The notes under the pieces were generated by a model. That model searched no databases and was not told where the DNA came from. It worked only from the letters and a program-made list of their open reading frames with translations. DNA of 64,000 nucleotides, from positions 620,001-684,000 of the forward strand of contig JAHEWK010000023.1 of assembly GCA_020740775.1 (NCBI GenBank). The letters run 5' to 3'. The stretch is from Ilyonectria destructans. Its lineage: Eukaryota > Ascomycota > Sordariomycetes > Hypocreales > Nectriaceae. Of this stretch, positions 1-10,509 are shown in pieces. The number at the start of each line of letters is the position of its first letter. Position 1 is the first letter of the stretch. The position numbers and the translations under genes are program-made.

Positions 1-1205
1 CGAGAGAAAGAGATATTGCCCTTGCGTAATGCCCGGCGGAGGATCTTCTGATGAGCATTCTTTAGAGGCTGGAAGACTCCTACATCCATCGGTTGCAGGA
101 TATGTGTTGAATGAGCAGGGAGAGGAGCAACGATGATATTGAACTTGATACAGTATTCTCTAAACGCAAAGGCGCCGTGTCCAGTGAAGCCATCTAGTAA
201 AAGGAGTCGCCAAATGCTGTCTTCTTCATCGTGAGATATCGGTGGAGCGTCGTATTTGATATGCTTGAGAAGAGGATCTCGCAGGAACTCGTCACAACCA
301 AACCATTCTTCTAGAGTGACTCCGCGCCTCTGAGCCGTAGTTGACCTCTCCCAAGAGTGACGGTTGAAGTGTTGTGCCTACTCGAATGTGATCTCGCCAT
401 TAGAGAACGCAGTTTCAGACATTGCAAACCGCATCTGCGGATCGGCCTCAATATACGCAAAATCTAGCGTTGGGAACGCCTTGAAGATTACCCAGGGCGG
501 AATCGTATCACCTGCAGCGCTGCCAGTACCGATAACGGTGCAGGATTCGCGATTTGACGGGTCGAGAGTCTCAGCACGGGTCTGTCTCTTGGTGCGGACG
601 ACGAGGCATTGTACCCGCTCTCGCAAGCAGCCGACTCTGATGCCGCATTGGTCGGTGTTCCAGCACTCAGAGGCGTTAACCCTGTATTTAGTGACGGCTT
701 CAGTAAGTTGACTGAAGAAGGTTTTGAGGTCATCGATGCCGCCGGCTTCCCAAGACTCACGGGAGTTCTCGACGGCCTTAAGGAAGGTCTTACGGAGTTC
801 GGGGTGATCCTGAACGAAGCGAGGATACCACATTTTGCTGACTGGCTTAGCTAAAGGATCTCTGCGGAGGCGGAGAGTGTTGGCAGCGTCTTCAATCTCG
901 GGTTTGTTGGCCGGAAACCCTGATCTCTCCATCCAGACGACGAAGGCGACGATAGCTTCGTCTTCTTCGACTGTCAACAGCCGTGGGCGCTCTCTTGGCG
1001 GCGATACGTCAGAATCAGGGTTCTCGAGCTTCTTAATGAGTCGCGATACAGAGGTAACAGAGGCGCCTTCATGTTTGGCGCAGGCGGCGCGGATCGAGAT
1101 AGGCTTCCTGCTGTAGGAAGCTGCATTGCGACGAGGAGCGCGGGCTTGATTGGCACGTGATGCGACGACCTCTTTTGCGGCTCTAAGGTTAGCTGACGCG
1201 GGCAT
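1..1205 (-). pseudogene. Fot/pogo-like DDE transposase, interrupted by one stop, C-terminus off the window
   Basis: The frame opens at 1205 with a helix-turn-helix/CENP-B-like DNA-binding region, followed by the start of the DDE catalytic domain (WNTDQCGIRVG, first Asp region). It meets a stop at 378-380. Reading on past that stop, the same frame stays open to base 1 and contains LLDGFTGHG (second Asp) and HILQPMDVGVFQPLKNAH (third Asp). It is collinear with the intact transposase at 32148-34532, where the stop position is Trp. A single TGG-to-TAG change therefore explains the break, a G-to-A transition of the kind RIP makes. The rest of the gene lies beyond the window. The family call is firm; whether this copy is otherwise complete is unknown. 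Confidence 0.85.
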
Positions 1206-1405
1206 AATGAATTGATCTGAAAGTCGCTATTTTGTACTGTCTGGTGTCGTGATTTCGGGCGGAATGTATGGGAAATTCGCGTGGATTGAGACATGGGCAG
1301 GTAATTGACTGTTCCAGCTTTTTGTGACTGTTCCAGATTTTTGTGGCCAACTAAGCTTGCTTAGTTGGTCCGCCTTGGGGCTTGCCCCACACATGGACCA
1401 ACGGG
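1..1405 (-). mobile_element. Fot/pogo-type DNA transposon, right-hand end (cut by the window edge)
   Basis: The terminus lies at 1405, next to a TA dinucleotide at 1406-1407, the target expected for Tc1/mariner/pogo elements. Read inward it starts CCCGT, like the complete element at 31837-34699. Subterminal DNA also matches that element: the motif TGGAACAGTCACAAAAAG sits just inside a strong palindrome at 1347-1368 (CCAACTAAGC-TT-GCTTAGTTGG). A second hairpin at 1376-1389 (TGGGGC-TT-GCCCCA) is nested inside a third pair, GTTGGTCC at 1364-1371 and GGACCAAC at 1395-1402. The other end is outside the window, so boundaries and target duplication cannot be confirmed on that side. Confidence 0.75.
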
Positions 1406-1554
1406 TAGATGATGCAGGTGATGCATGACGTGAACCTCGTCAACTCGCAGCCGCGGGATTGACCTGCCGAAGACCCAGGGAAGCCTGGATGAAGGGATTG
1501 GGCGGAAGAGGTTGTGTGCCTGATGGTCGGTTTCTGGAGTTAGCGGACTGACAC

Positions 1555-2801
1555 CAGCGCTCTCAACAAGACAAGCCTAACCAAGACAAGACAAGCCAAG
1601 TCAAGTCAAGCCAAGTCAAGATGACCATCTTATCAATCAAGACGGCTTTTTTAGCTGGCTTGACTTGTCTTGATACCGGCTTGGTAAGCAGGGACCCTAT
1701 GGTGGTCATAGCCACGGTGGCTTGGATGGTAAAATCCTGCTGGCACGGCCAAAAGTTAGCCCCGAGCACCACGCTCATCACCGTCAAGATGTCCGATATT
1801 GACGATACCTCTTCGGTGACCGCCCTCTCGGAAGCAGTTACCGAGACGGCCAGCCAGCCCTCGACCCTGAACACGAGATCCGCCGCAGCCGGAAGCGACG
1901 CGTTTGCTACTTTTCGCGGGGTATAGGGTAGGGAGGGATACTTCGAGCAATTGCTCCCACATGAGCAACAAGAACAGATGCCGATTTTTCTGTAGAATGG
2001 AAGAAATGCAGACAAAAAATTAGTCCCTCTAGATTTCTGTCGCCGAGGGCTTTCTATCGGTGCTAGTTTTTGTATGATCAGACCAATATTTCCGGCTTGG
2101 GTCTCATGTCCATCTCACATCCTGAATAATGTCTGTCCCGTATCAAACAACCGCCATTTGAAGGTGAAAGATCCGGGAAGACTTTGTCCGGATCCAAACC
2201 CAGGCGAAGAAAGAGGTCCCAACCGAATGATATCACTCTCCAAGTCTACTAGATAAGTCAAATTGTTGTCCGCACGCGCGGCCCTTAAGGAATGAATTGA
2301 TCTTCTCTCTAGCTACAGAAGGAGCGGAAGCCTAGGTCTTATATAGACCTAGCTGACAGGGGTCGTAATGACCACAGAACCTTCTAGAGACAAATAGGTA
2401 GTTTCCTCCAACACAAATGTATTGACCAGTACGGTATTCATCGTTTTCCCAGGTTCATCCATCGCTTTTTGTCACAGGGACCTGTACCCAAGCCCAAATT
2501 ACCATTGAACCCAGGTACCAGCTACCTGCATCGCGATTGGTCGTTCTATCGAGTCTTGGTTTTCGATAGATATCGAATCTACGGAAGGCACATTCGATTC
2601 GATACGAATCTGCGGGAGATGCGTTCGATTCGTAAGATGTCCATCCCTGCTCACGATGGCCGGCCTGCTTACTAACACGTCTTGAATAGGCTTGACAAGA
2701 TATCAAGTCAAGCCAAGTCAAGTCAAGACAGACCGCTAAGTTATCAAGACAAGACAAGCCAGAGCTCTGGCTTGTCTTGTCTTGACTTGTTGAGAGCGCT
2801 G
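1555..2801. mobile_element. Non-autonomous hAT-like transposon, 1,247 bp (copy 1)
   Basis: The element starts CAGCGCTCTCAACAAG and ends with the inverse, CTTGTTGAGAGCGCTG. It is flanked by a perfect 8-bp direct repeat ACTGACAC (1547-1554 and 2802-2809). An 8-bp duplication plus CAG-type termini is the hAT signature. Both ends carry subterminal arrays of CAAGACAAG/CAAGTCAAG repeats. Interior ORFs, the longest 150 codons on the minus strand at 1563-2015, resemble no transposase, so it must rely on one supplied in trans. The inverted copy at 43754-45000 has exactly the same length and is nearly identical, so both insertions, or their shared source, are recent. Confidence 0.85.
2744..2785. repeat. 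Perfect 42-bp palindrome inside the hAT-like element
   Basis: The arms TCAAGACAAGACAAGCCAGA..., centred on GAGCTC, are exact reverse complements with no spacer. The same palindrome is at 43770-43811 in the second copy. It would form a strong cruciform or hairpin and is built from the element's CAAGACAAG repeat. Confidence 0.9.
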
Positions 2802-3040
2802 ACTGACACTTGGCGCCATGGAAGAGGCAAGACAGATAACTAGAAACAAGACCAATTGATTAAGTTCCCCTGTCACACTCGTGCAAGCATGTGACGGTAC
2901 AGAACGCGAAACAGTAGTCCGAACAGTGATTTCAACAATGGTCCACTAGTTATACAGGATCAAGTCGGTTATACATACACGACGCGACAGATAAACAGTT
3001 CCAACGATCCGCCGCAACCGCCACCTCTGATCTGATTCCA

Positions 3041-4822
3041 TCACCCACCCACTCGCGTTTCTGGTATCTGCGGCAGGCATGATGCAGCGTGCACTCCGGC
3101 CCGATGACCAGAGAACACGCCATCTGCGAGTGAAAGGCCACTAACGTAGGAATTGGAGCAGATTCCAACGGCGCTTCGACCGGCGGCGTAGAGTCCTTGA
3201 ATCTCTTGGCCAGCCTTGTTCAGAACAAGGCCGGAACTGCCATCAACTTTCAGTCCACCTAATGTAAAAGCTGGGATGGGATATATTAGCGACTTGCGGA
3301 GAGAGAGGTCGACGCCGTAAAACGGGCCGCGCTGGATCGGTTTGCACTGTTCCTTCGCCTTCCGTGCCGGATCATCAACCCCGGCTGTAATGGCATCATT
3401 GTATGCTTTTACGGTCCTCACTAAACCGTTTCTTGATATACCGAGCTTAGTGGCCAGCTCTTCGAGTGTCTTGGCCTTTCGGTGTCCAATGGAGAAGATA
3501 TAGAGGGACTGTGCGAGCTGGAACAATTGCGATTCGCTCTTGACTTGTGTCCTCGCTCTCTTCCACGTTTCGTCGTCGACAATTAGAAACCCGCGGCCAT
3601 CGAAGTTGCGAATCATTCTGCTTGTAAACGTTGAGCCGTAGACGTCTTCGTTCAAAATCCGTCGTCCGTCTACGGACACAGCGATCCCCTGGACAAACGC
3701 AGAAGGGGGGGCAATGAATCTTGAAACATTCACGCGATCCATGCAGGCAAAGGAGCCGCCAACGCTCTCTCCGAGGCGGATGCCAGCGCCATCGTCGCCT
3801 TCTGTTCCAAGAGGGCTCGTGAGCACGAACTGAGGAAGATGTTCTCGAACCATGTCCAGATTTGCCGCAAACCCGCCGGAAGAGATCACCACACCTGCCC
3901 GAGATGTTGCAACTTTCGTCTCTGCAGACCGCCGCCATATGGCGTCTGCTACGCCGTTGACAATCCTTCCTGTCGGGGGCGACAACATGAATAGCGTCTT
4001 GCCCCAATCCGCGATCAGGCGATGGAGTCTGAAACGCCAGCCACGCTCCAACATTGTAGTATAGCGGACGCCGCCTATTCTCCCGTCTTCGTCCACAATG
4101 AGGTGGTCGACACGACTGAGTGGTTGGAACGTGACCCCGAGCGCCTGCGCTGAATCTCTCAGGCTTCTCCATAGTACGCCGCCGGCCATACCCTTGCCAA
4201 GTTGACGATGGCCACGCGGAGCTGGATTTGCTCTCAAGTTGAACGGATGGGCTTTTTCGTTACCTGAGAAGTACAAGTAATGCCTGTCCGTCGGAAACGA
4301 CGTCTTGTAATCGCAGAGAGACGAGCCGAAGGTGGCGCCATGCTTTTCCAGCCACGCAACTCTCGCCGGACTCCCTTCACAGAATCTTTTCAATGTTGTG
4401 TCATCGATCACACCGTCCACCTCTTCTTTCAGGTAGTTGAACATATTCTCGGACGTCTCATCGTAACCAGCAGCCTTCTGATAGGGTGTCCCACCCCCGG
4501 CGTAGAACACGCCCCCGGAGAGCGCAGATGAGCCTCCACCGTGACCGCGATCCAGGACGAGCACTGACGCGCCTTTCTCTGCAGCAGAAATGGCAGCACT
4601 GGCTCCAGCAATTCCGTAGCCCACGACGATAAGGTCATGGTTCTTAGGCAGCGTGCCTGGTGGTATCTGGACCTGGATTCTGGATGTCGCGGTTTTCGTA
4701 AGTGTTGCTGTCGAAAAAGTCAGGGGATGAAGCCCGCCTTGACGTCGCAGACGACTGGCAGCGATGGCTCTCAAACTTTTTAATTGGACGGTCGGCATGG
4801 CTCTGTTGGCGCTAATAACCAT
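3041..4822 (-). CDS. FAD-dependent oxidoreductase, 3-ketosteroid dehydrogenase/fumarate reductase-like, 593 aa
   Basis: Single uninterrupted frame. Residues 1-60 are rich in Arg, Ser, Thr and Ala and lack acidic residues, resembling a mitochondrial presequence. Residues 62-92 form the FAD-binding Rossmann fold (LIVVGYGIAGASAA, then VLVLDRG). The C-terminal FAD contact (GLYAAGRSAVG, about 546-556) is followed by SYVSGLSLADGVFSGHRAG. This arrangement is typical of the FAD_binding_2 family, which includes 3-oxosteroid 1-dehydrogenases and fumarate reductase-like flavoproteins. These remove or add hydrogens at activated C-C bonds. The true substrate cannot be read from sequence. It lies about 1.1 kb from the NmrA/bZIP/SDR genes and may belong with them. 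It is intact, unlike most neighbours to its left. Confidence 0.85.
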   Translation of the reverse strand: MVISANRAMPTVQLKSLRAIAASRLRRQGGLHPLTFSTATLTKTATSRIQVQIPPGTLPKNHDLIVVGYGIAGASAAISAAEKGASVLVLDRGHGGGSSALSGGVFYAGGGTPYQKAAGYDETSENMFNYLKEEVDGVIDDTTLKRFCEGSPARVAWLEKHGATFGSSLCDYKTSFPTDRHYLYFSGNEKAHPFNLRANPAPRGHRQLGKGMAGGVLWRSLRDSAQALGVTFQPLSRVDHLIVDEDGRIGGVRYTTMLERGWRFRLHRLIADWGKTLFMLSPPTGRIVNGVADAIWRRSAETKVATSRAGVVISSGGFAANLDMVREHLPQFVLTSPLGTEGDDGAGIRLGESVGGSFACMDRVNVSRFIAPPSAFVQGIAVSVDGRRILNEDVYGSTFTSRMIRNFDGRGFLIVDDETWKRARTQVKSESQLFQLAQSLYIFSIGHRKAKTLEELATKLGISRNGLVRTVKAYNDAITAGVDDPARKAKEQCKPIQRGPFYGVDLSLRKSLIYPIPAFTLGGLKVDGSSGLVLNKAGQEIQGLYAAGRSAVGICSNSYVSGLSLADGVFSGHRAGVHAASCLPQIPETRVGG

Positions 4823-5957
4823 TTTCGAGTGTGATACTATTGTACTGTGACAATGGTGGATGGATTCCAGTTGTAACCTTCAACTTTGGCCACAGGTAGA
4901 CTTCGAAGGCAGTGGGATAATAACCATAACACGATCATAGTGCCCGGGGCCATGTTATAACTTCTGTCCGGGAGTTGCGGGAGCCTAGCTTAGAGCTCCG
5001 TGGCGGTGCCGAGGGAGCTAGACCACAATGCACGAAATGAATATTACGGAGTAAATCCACCCACGGCATGCGGTCTCCGAGACGGCCCAACTGCAACTTA
5101 TTCTCTAGCCCAAGGATAAGAATGACAAATCAACTTCTCTGATCACTGAGGAGGCTACCAAACTCTCTTCCTATTCCAAGGTAGTGCATTAGTTCATGTC
5201 ACCGAGCCTTTGAAGTAATACACACTGCGGATAGCTCGGAGGAGCGATCATTTCGGTACTGGGCCAATCCAGATATAAAGTTCATTCGATGCAACTATCT
5301 CCAAATGACAAGGGGGTCCGTGATTCTCTAGAGGATGGACCGAATGGCGGTCTAACGAGGCGGAAGCCGCGTCCCGTTCACCACCCCATTCCCGAGCCGC
5401 TCCCTGTGCGTGCCAGACTCAGCCGTCGCACTGCCGTTGGATGCTATAACACTTCCATACAAAGAGGCTATGCAAACAAGCTATAATTGAGGGCGATGGA
5501 GAATTGAAAGAGGATGGCTGGGATAAGATTTGGATTTCTTTGAAGTTTCAATCTAGACTTTTATGCTCTCCATCTTGCATACCCTCCGTGACCGCACTGA
5601 AATGATACCGGCAGACAGATCACGAGCTCAACCTACCCCGTTCTCAACACCTGCTCGCTCCATTACGACAGCCGGGACACGTTGATCTGACTTTTCCGGC
5701 CCATCGATTAGTCGATATCCCTGCGACCTGAGCCAAAGCTGTAGCTGTAGTGTAAGATAACTACCTCAACACGGTTACCTCTTCTCCTCTGGGCGGGCGG
5801 ACCGGCGCTCAGCTAACCCCTGACCTTGGCGTTGGCGGTGCGATCTACGATGCGTACTATTGAAAGACCCTATTACTTCAGTGTGGGTTAAGGTTCAGTG
5901 CTGGGAACCCAGTTAAGTAGCGTTCATTGAATAAAACTAGCTTCTGTACGATAAACT
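4823..5957. other. Intergenic, 1.1 kb
   Basis: No coding region or repeat recognised. It probably holds the upstream region of the FAD oxidoreductase and the 3' region of the NmrA-like gene. Confidence 0.4.
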
Positions 5958-7145
5958 CTACGCCGACTTTGCAGCAGCCTCCACAGCCTCCTTGATCGTC
6001 AAAGGCTTAATCTCTGGAAACATTTCGTTGAGTGCCCCCTCCTCCTTGATGTTGAAGGAGCCGTCCGCAAATAACTGCCCAAAAGTCCCAAGAAATTGAG
6101 ATAGCACTTCCTTGTCAGGCACGGACATAAGATGTAGATATTTATCCACTGCTGGAAGGATTGTGACCCTTCCCTTTTTGAGATCTTCTACGCTGTCATG
6201 AACGATCGTGAAGGGTCGTACCTGTGATAACATGGGCGAGCCCGACGGGTCAGTAAAATCTCATATGCCATAATGTAGTAATCAAACCTACCTTTTGCAG
6301 CTTGAGCAGATTTTACGAAGTCGTTCCAGGTGGACTTATCCCCAACGATGCGGTATGAAGAATCCCACTTCTCTAGATCTAGAGCCGCATCGACATATCT
6401 CCCAATATCAAGTGAATGGGTGAAGGCGATTGGCGTGTTACCTGAGCCCGGAATGGCAGCCATGTTATGCTCCATGTCAATGACGACAACCAGAGGTGAC
6501 ATGTAACTCTTAATCGAAGCACCGGTATAGTAATCCAGAAGGAACCCAGGGTAAAAGACGGTGTACTCCAGGTCAGATTTCTGTAGGTCTGCAACAGCTC
6601 GGAGTTTCATAGGCACCGAGGGTGCCATTTCCTGGTGACTAACCGAAGAGTTAGAACTTCCCCTTTGCACAGTCCTAGTGGGGCGGCAAGCACTTACCTT
6701 GCATCAAGGGGTATTCCCCAGTTGCTGGGGATAAATCTTCGCGTCGTTTTCGATCCCTGAGCAGCCTGAATTGGGCAAACCTCCGGAGCGACGCCTGCTA
6801 CGGGCATCGTGAAAAGCGCAGAGATGACAGTATCAATCTTGTTTGTTTCAAACACCTTCGTCAGTTCCTCGACATCGGAATAATCGACTGCGATGACCGG
6901 AACCCCGGTTTCTTTCGCTAGGGAATCGTTTGCCTGAATTGTTTAGCGATCGTCATGGTCCATAGAAGACATCGAGGTATAAAAACATAAAGAAAATATA
7001 AGGCTCAGATGAACACATCTGGCACGAGACGGCAACGTACCTTTCGACTGAGGATCTTGACTTCATGTTTGCCACGACTGGTGATGGCGTCAACCAAGGC
7101 ACGTCCAATCCCACCGGTTCCACCTGCCACTGCTATGATGGCCAT
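5958..7145 (-). pseudogene. NmrA/isoflavone-reductase-like NAD(P)-binding protein, frame off by one nucleotide at last intron
   Basis: Exon 1 (7145-7041) encodes an N-terminal Rossmann fold, MAIIAVAGGTGGIGRALVDA. Exon 2 (6933-6698) contains TVISALFTMP and RFIPSNWGIP, both typical of the NmrA/PCBER family. Exon 3 (6638-6292) carries the conserved Lys of PMKLRAV and YTVFYPGFLLDYY. Exon 4 (6221-5958) runs to the C-terminus. Introns 1 and 2 splice in frame with canonical sites. Intron 3 (6291-6222; GTAGGT, branch TACTGAC, CACAG) leaves one extra base, so exon 4, though clearly homologous to the paralogue at 9436-10509, falls out of frame. Exons total 952 nt against 951 in the paralogue. Either this is a one-base frameshift or splicing is unusual; a product lacking about 85 residues is the likely result. 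Confidence 0.7.
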
Positions 7146-7610
7146 ATTCTTCGCTAAGGGATTGAATCGCAGAATGATTGAGTTTTAAAACAGCCAGCCG
7201 GGTTCTGGTTCATGTTATGGTTCTGTGGCGTTGGTAAGGAAGGCGCGGATTTATAGGCAGGCTAGAATAATTCATAATCTCTGCGCTTACTATTTTCCGG
7301 TCTTGCTTCTCTCCGAGATGAATAACCGCTTGATGATCCCCAGTGTAGCTTTGAAAACGCCTAGCCGGGGTTCGGAGAGTTCGAGCAGGCCGACAGCTCT
7401 GTATAACAAAGTCAATCTCCGGAGCTAACCAACATTTGTCGGCCTTTAAGGGCTTTGATTTATAATATCGAAATCTGCCATACTCGTATACCTCGAAACT
7501 CCATGCGAAACTCTACGGTTGTCTAGTCTCAAACATCCGTAAGCCTCTATAGACTCCAGCCATAACAATACAGATAAGAGAGCGGTAATAATAGAATGGT
7601 GGGGAGGAGC

Positions 7611-7633
7611 TAATGCAGTTTGCTTACGCACTA
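7611..7633 (+). promoter_or_regulatory. Dyad motif copy 1 (TARTGC...GCACTA)
   Basis: A 23-bp motif, TAATGC, 11 bp, then GCACTA, lies in the space between the first NmrA-like gene and the bZIP gene. It matches 7888-7910 and 10802-10824 in the same orientation and shares flanking bases (GGGAGC upstream, AAATCG downstream). It contains TTACG, the half-site of the bZIP palindrome TTACGTAA. A regulatory role is inference; it could be a remnant of a small repeat. Confidence 0.4.
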
Positions 7634-7887
7634 AAAATCGAGATCTGAAACATGCTTTGCTCCTAGTTCTCCATTCCTATGATCGATTTACACGAGGTTG
7701 AGACCCGTCATATCCCTGAGTTTAAACTCTGCCCTCTTCCTTGTGAGGTTGCCCGAGATATTTTACCATTGAATTGAACCTACTACAATCACATTGACGA
7801 TGGCTGGCCATCGATAAGCTATGAGTGACAAATCCGACCATGACACGATAAATAATGCCTCCATGAATGACGGAAGGGTGGGAGCGC

Positions 7888-7910
7888 TAGTGCAGTCTGC
7901 CTACGCACTA
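7888..7910 (+). promoter_or_regulatory. Dyad motif copy 2
   Basis: This copy has TAGTGC, 11 bp, GCACTA, preceded by GAATGACGGAAGGGTGGGAG, a context shared with copy 3. It lies about 470 bp upstream of the bZIP start. Here the core reads CTACGCAC rather than TTACGCAC. Confidence 0.4.
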
Positions 7911-7922
7911 GAAAATCGTACC

Positions 7923-8063
7923 GTATGAACTCGGTAAATTCAATCTTTTTTTCTGGGCCTAGCTAAGCGCTATGAGGAAGTGATCCACGAAGCCGTTGGT
8001 TCGCAAAAACCCCGGAATGGATAAGTGGGGATGCAAACACAGTTGAATTTACCGAGTCTATAC
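7923..8063. repeat. Small inverted-repeat unit, about 140 bp
   Basis: GTATGAACTCGGTAAATTCAA (7923-7943) pairs with the inverse at 8043-8063, 19 of 21 bases matching. The spacer is non-coding. It could be a tiny MITE or a hairpin in the bZIP upstream region; no clear target duplication was seen. Confidence 0.45.
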
Positions 8064-8379
8064 GATATTCCAAGGGTGCTCGATCCACCATGTAGATTAA
8101 AAATGGCAAGTGGAGTCAAAGAGGCTGTTACTACTACGTAGTTCGCACCAAGTTAGGCAGTCTTAGTTCACCCCCAGGACCGCTCGGACAAAAGCTCGGC
8201 ATTGCTGCCGACTCCATGTAATAAGTTCCGTGCGGAACCCCTGTGTCAAGTGTGTCAAGGGGGGTAAGCAGGTTGCATATCAATAGTCCAAGCCCACTTC
8301 TGCCCTCCCTCTTTCCCCGCCCGCCCGCCCAACCAAATCCTTTTGACCACATTTCGACTTTCACAGTAGTTTTTGGGCC

Positions 8380-9356
8380 ATGGATGGTATCCTAACAGCC
8401 AGTGTCCCGGGGTCGATTGTGGTCCTGGAGTCGATGCCTCAGCGGCTGGAAGTAAAACACTCAGGCGATGATTGGACTGGCGTGACAAGCCCATCGGAGA
8501 GAAGGAAGCGGCAGAATCGGCTGCATCAAAGGGCTTATCGTATGTCTCGACCTATGTTTGTCCTCTTTCCCATTTGCAGTTAGCTGACCCAGCTGCATGT
8601 TGCGGCATAGGAAAGAAAAGACGTCATCGCCCCGGTCAGCCCAGGCCAACGCCGGGTTCTCTATATCCTGCAAGTGAAGGCGTGGATAATCCGGTACCAT
8701 TCCAAAATGGCGAGATGGATGAGAATGATGGGGGACAAGACAGTGCCCCACAAGAGGGTCATCTCCTTCTGCCCACTCCCGAGTCGCGCGCAGTGGTTCA
8801 AAAGTTTACGCAAAGAGCGTGTGAAGATTACGAGCAAGGCGCGCCGCGACTTGAACATCTCTATATTCTAGTGAGGCTCAATGTCCTTGCTGCTATCGCG
8901 CGTAACGCTACGCTACTCGGTTTCATGTTCGAAGGGCTGTGCAGCCCTGAGCTCGTCTCGCCATTCAACCAGCAAGGTCCTGATTTTCTCTCCTCCATCA
9001 TACCATCACAGCCATTTCTGGGCTGGCTTCGGCCGACAGCATTGCAGGTCACCGTGCGGCACCATCCCTGGATCGACCTGATTCCCATTCCCCGAATGCG
9101 TGACAACATCCTGCGCGCGCTTAGGGATGGACTACTTGATAATAAGACATTAGGTCTCGACGTTCTTAACGTGGAAGATTTTCACGGTGACGCAGCTTGT
9201 CTTATTGTCTGGGGCGAGTCCTGGGACCCCAAGGGCTGGGAGGCGAGCGTCCCGTTCTTGCGGAAGTGGGGTGGGTTGATGGAGGGCTGTTCTACATTGT
9301 TAGAGGCAACAAACTCCTGGCGCCACAAGAGAGGCGAGAAGAAGATAACTTTGTAG
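8380..9356 (+). CDS. bZIP transcription factor with DUF3425 domain, 301 aa
   Basis: Exon 1 (8380-8539) ends in a basic region (SERRKRQNRLHQRAYR, about residues 38-54). A 71-bp intron (GTATGT..CATAG) joins in frame to exon 2 (8611-9356), which continues KKRRHRPGQ. The leucine-zipper part is poor or absent, as is common in this family. Residues about 120-295 match the fungal DUF3425 region: PTALQVTVRHHPWIDLIPIP, then CLIVWGESWDPKGWEASVPF. Such proteins are usually nuclear regulators of metabolic clusters. It sits between two NmrA-like genes, divergent from the first and convergent with the second (79 bp apart), which makes it the likely local regulator. The start is the first ATG that keeps the basic region in frame. 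Confidence 0.85.
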
Positions 9357-9435
9357 TTTCGTTTGATGAGCGCCGGGGCGAATGGCTTAGCCATATTATT
9401 CTCAACGTAACTAGTCTAGAAGTGTAGCCTTGGGC

Positions 9436-10509
9436 TCACGTCCCCCACCCCCCCCAAACTTCTGCCATGAACTCGGTGACCTTTCTCACCTTGATGTCTG
9501 GGAACGTCTCGTTGATCGTGTGCAGTGGTTTGAGGTCAAATTGCCCATTCTCAATCATAATCCCCAGGCTTGCCATATAGCCTTCAAGAATATCCCTTGG
9601 CACAAATAGATTGGACGGCAAGGTCTTAGGAAGCGCCTTTGTCTTTCCGCTCTGCAAGAGCTCCAGAGAGTCATACGTGACGTCGAACTTAGCGCCGGTG
9701 GCCTCCTCAATCGCGCGGAGCAATTCGTTGAAGGTTACCTTGTCGTTGATCACGTATGTCTCTTTCTCCCACTGAGATAGTCTCAGGCTTGCCGCAACAA
9801 ACCTGGCAATGTCCACGGTATAGTTCATGACAATGGGAACATTGCCTGAGCCTGGTAGTGCAGCGCGGTGGTTCACGATGTCAATCGCATACGGGAAGGG
9901 CGGCATGTAAGAAGGGGCATGTGGGATGACCCAATAATCAAGGAAGCACCCGACATACCAAGCCGAGTATTCGAGAGAAGTTTCCTTCAAAATGCGCAAT
10001 ACCTCGCGCTTCGCCCTGGCAACGTAGAGAGTCTCCAATTCGCTTTAAGCACACTGATGTTAGTGGGTACATGGACGAGATCCTAGAGTCCATGTGAAAC
10101 ATACCGTTCCGAATATCCAGCTCCCCAAATACTAGGAATGTATCGGCGTGTTGTCTTCGACTCCTCGGCAGCCTTGATAAGGTTGAACTCTGGCGTGGCG
10201 TCGACCTGAATGTTGAGTACTGAAATGACGGTCCCGACCTCGTTCTCTTCAAGGACTCGCTTGATGTCGCCTATATCATTGTAGTCTATCTGGACGGTAC
10301 GGGAGATAGAGGGCTCTGTCTTGCTTTGTGACGGACCGTTCTGGCGACGACATTAGCATCATCGCAACGTTATTGGGAAGGGGGGGATTTTTCCGTAGTA
10401 CCTTTCGACTCAGCACCAAAACCTCGTGGTCGCCAGCCTTGACAAGGGCGTCAACGATTGTGCGACCTAAGCCCCCGGTTCCTCCTGCGACTGCAATTTT
10501 CTTTGCCAT
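9436..10509 (-). CDS. NmrA/isoflavone-reductase-like NAD(P)-binding protein, 316 aa
   Basis: Three exons: 10509-10402, 10340-10105 and 10042-9436, all joining in frame with GT..AG introns. Exon 1 gives the nucleotide-binding fold MAKKIAVAGGTGGLGRTIVDA. Exon 2 has TVISVLNIQ and RRYIPSIWG; exon 3 has the conserved Lys of ARAKREVL and YSAWYVGCFLDYW. Exon 2 is 236 nt, the same as in the paralogue at 5958-7145, so the two arose by duplication. The family includes NmrA, a dinucleotide-sensing nitrogen regulator, and plant isoflavone/phenylcoumaran reductases. Motifs favour the reductase-like branch. It is intact, whereas its paralogue is frameshifted. The 3' end is 79 bp from the bZIP stop. Confidence 0.88.

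Larger units (their letters stand above)
7146..8379. other. Divergent intergenic region between NmrA-like and bZIP genes
   Basis: 1.2 kb with no gene. It holds two dyad motifs and the inverted-repeat unit listed separately. As the shared upstream region of two divergent genes it is the natural place for cluster control sites. Reading frames here are short and unlike known proteins. Confidence 0.5.

Noticed and set aside
1563..2015. 150-codon frame inside the hAT-like element, also at 44540-44992
   Set aside because: It is conserved only because the two copies are nearly identical; it extends into the CAAG repeats (TWLDLTWLVLSWLG) and has no transposase motif.
2690..2801. CRISPR-like regular repeats (CAAGACAAG)
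   Set aside because: Units are 9 bp without unique spacers, lie in transposon ends, and the organism is a fungus.
1555..2801. LTR retrotransposon long terminal repeat
   Set aside because: The paired copies are inverted, the termini are inverted repeats rather than TG..CA, and the 8-bp duplication fits hAT.
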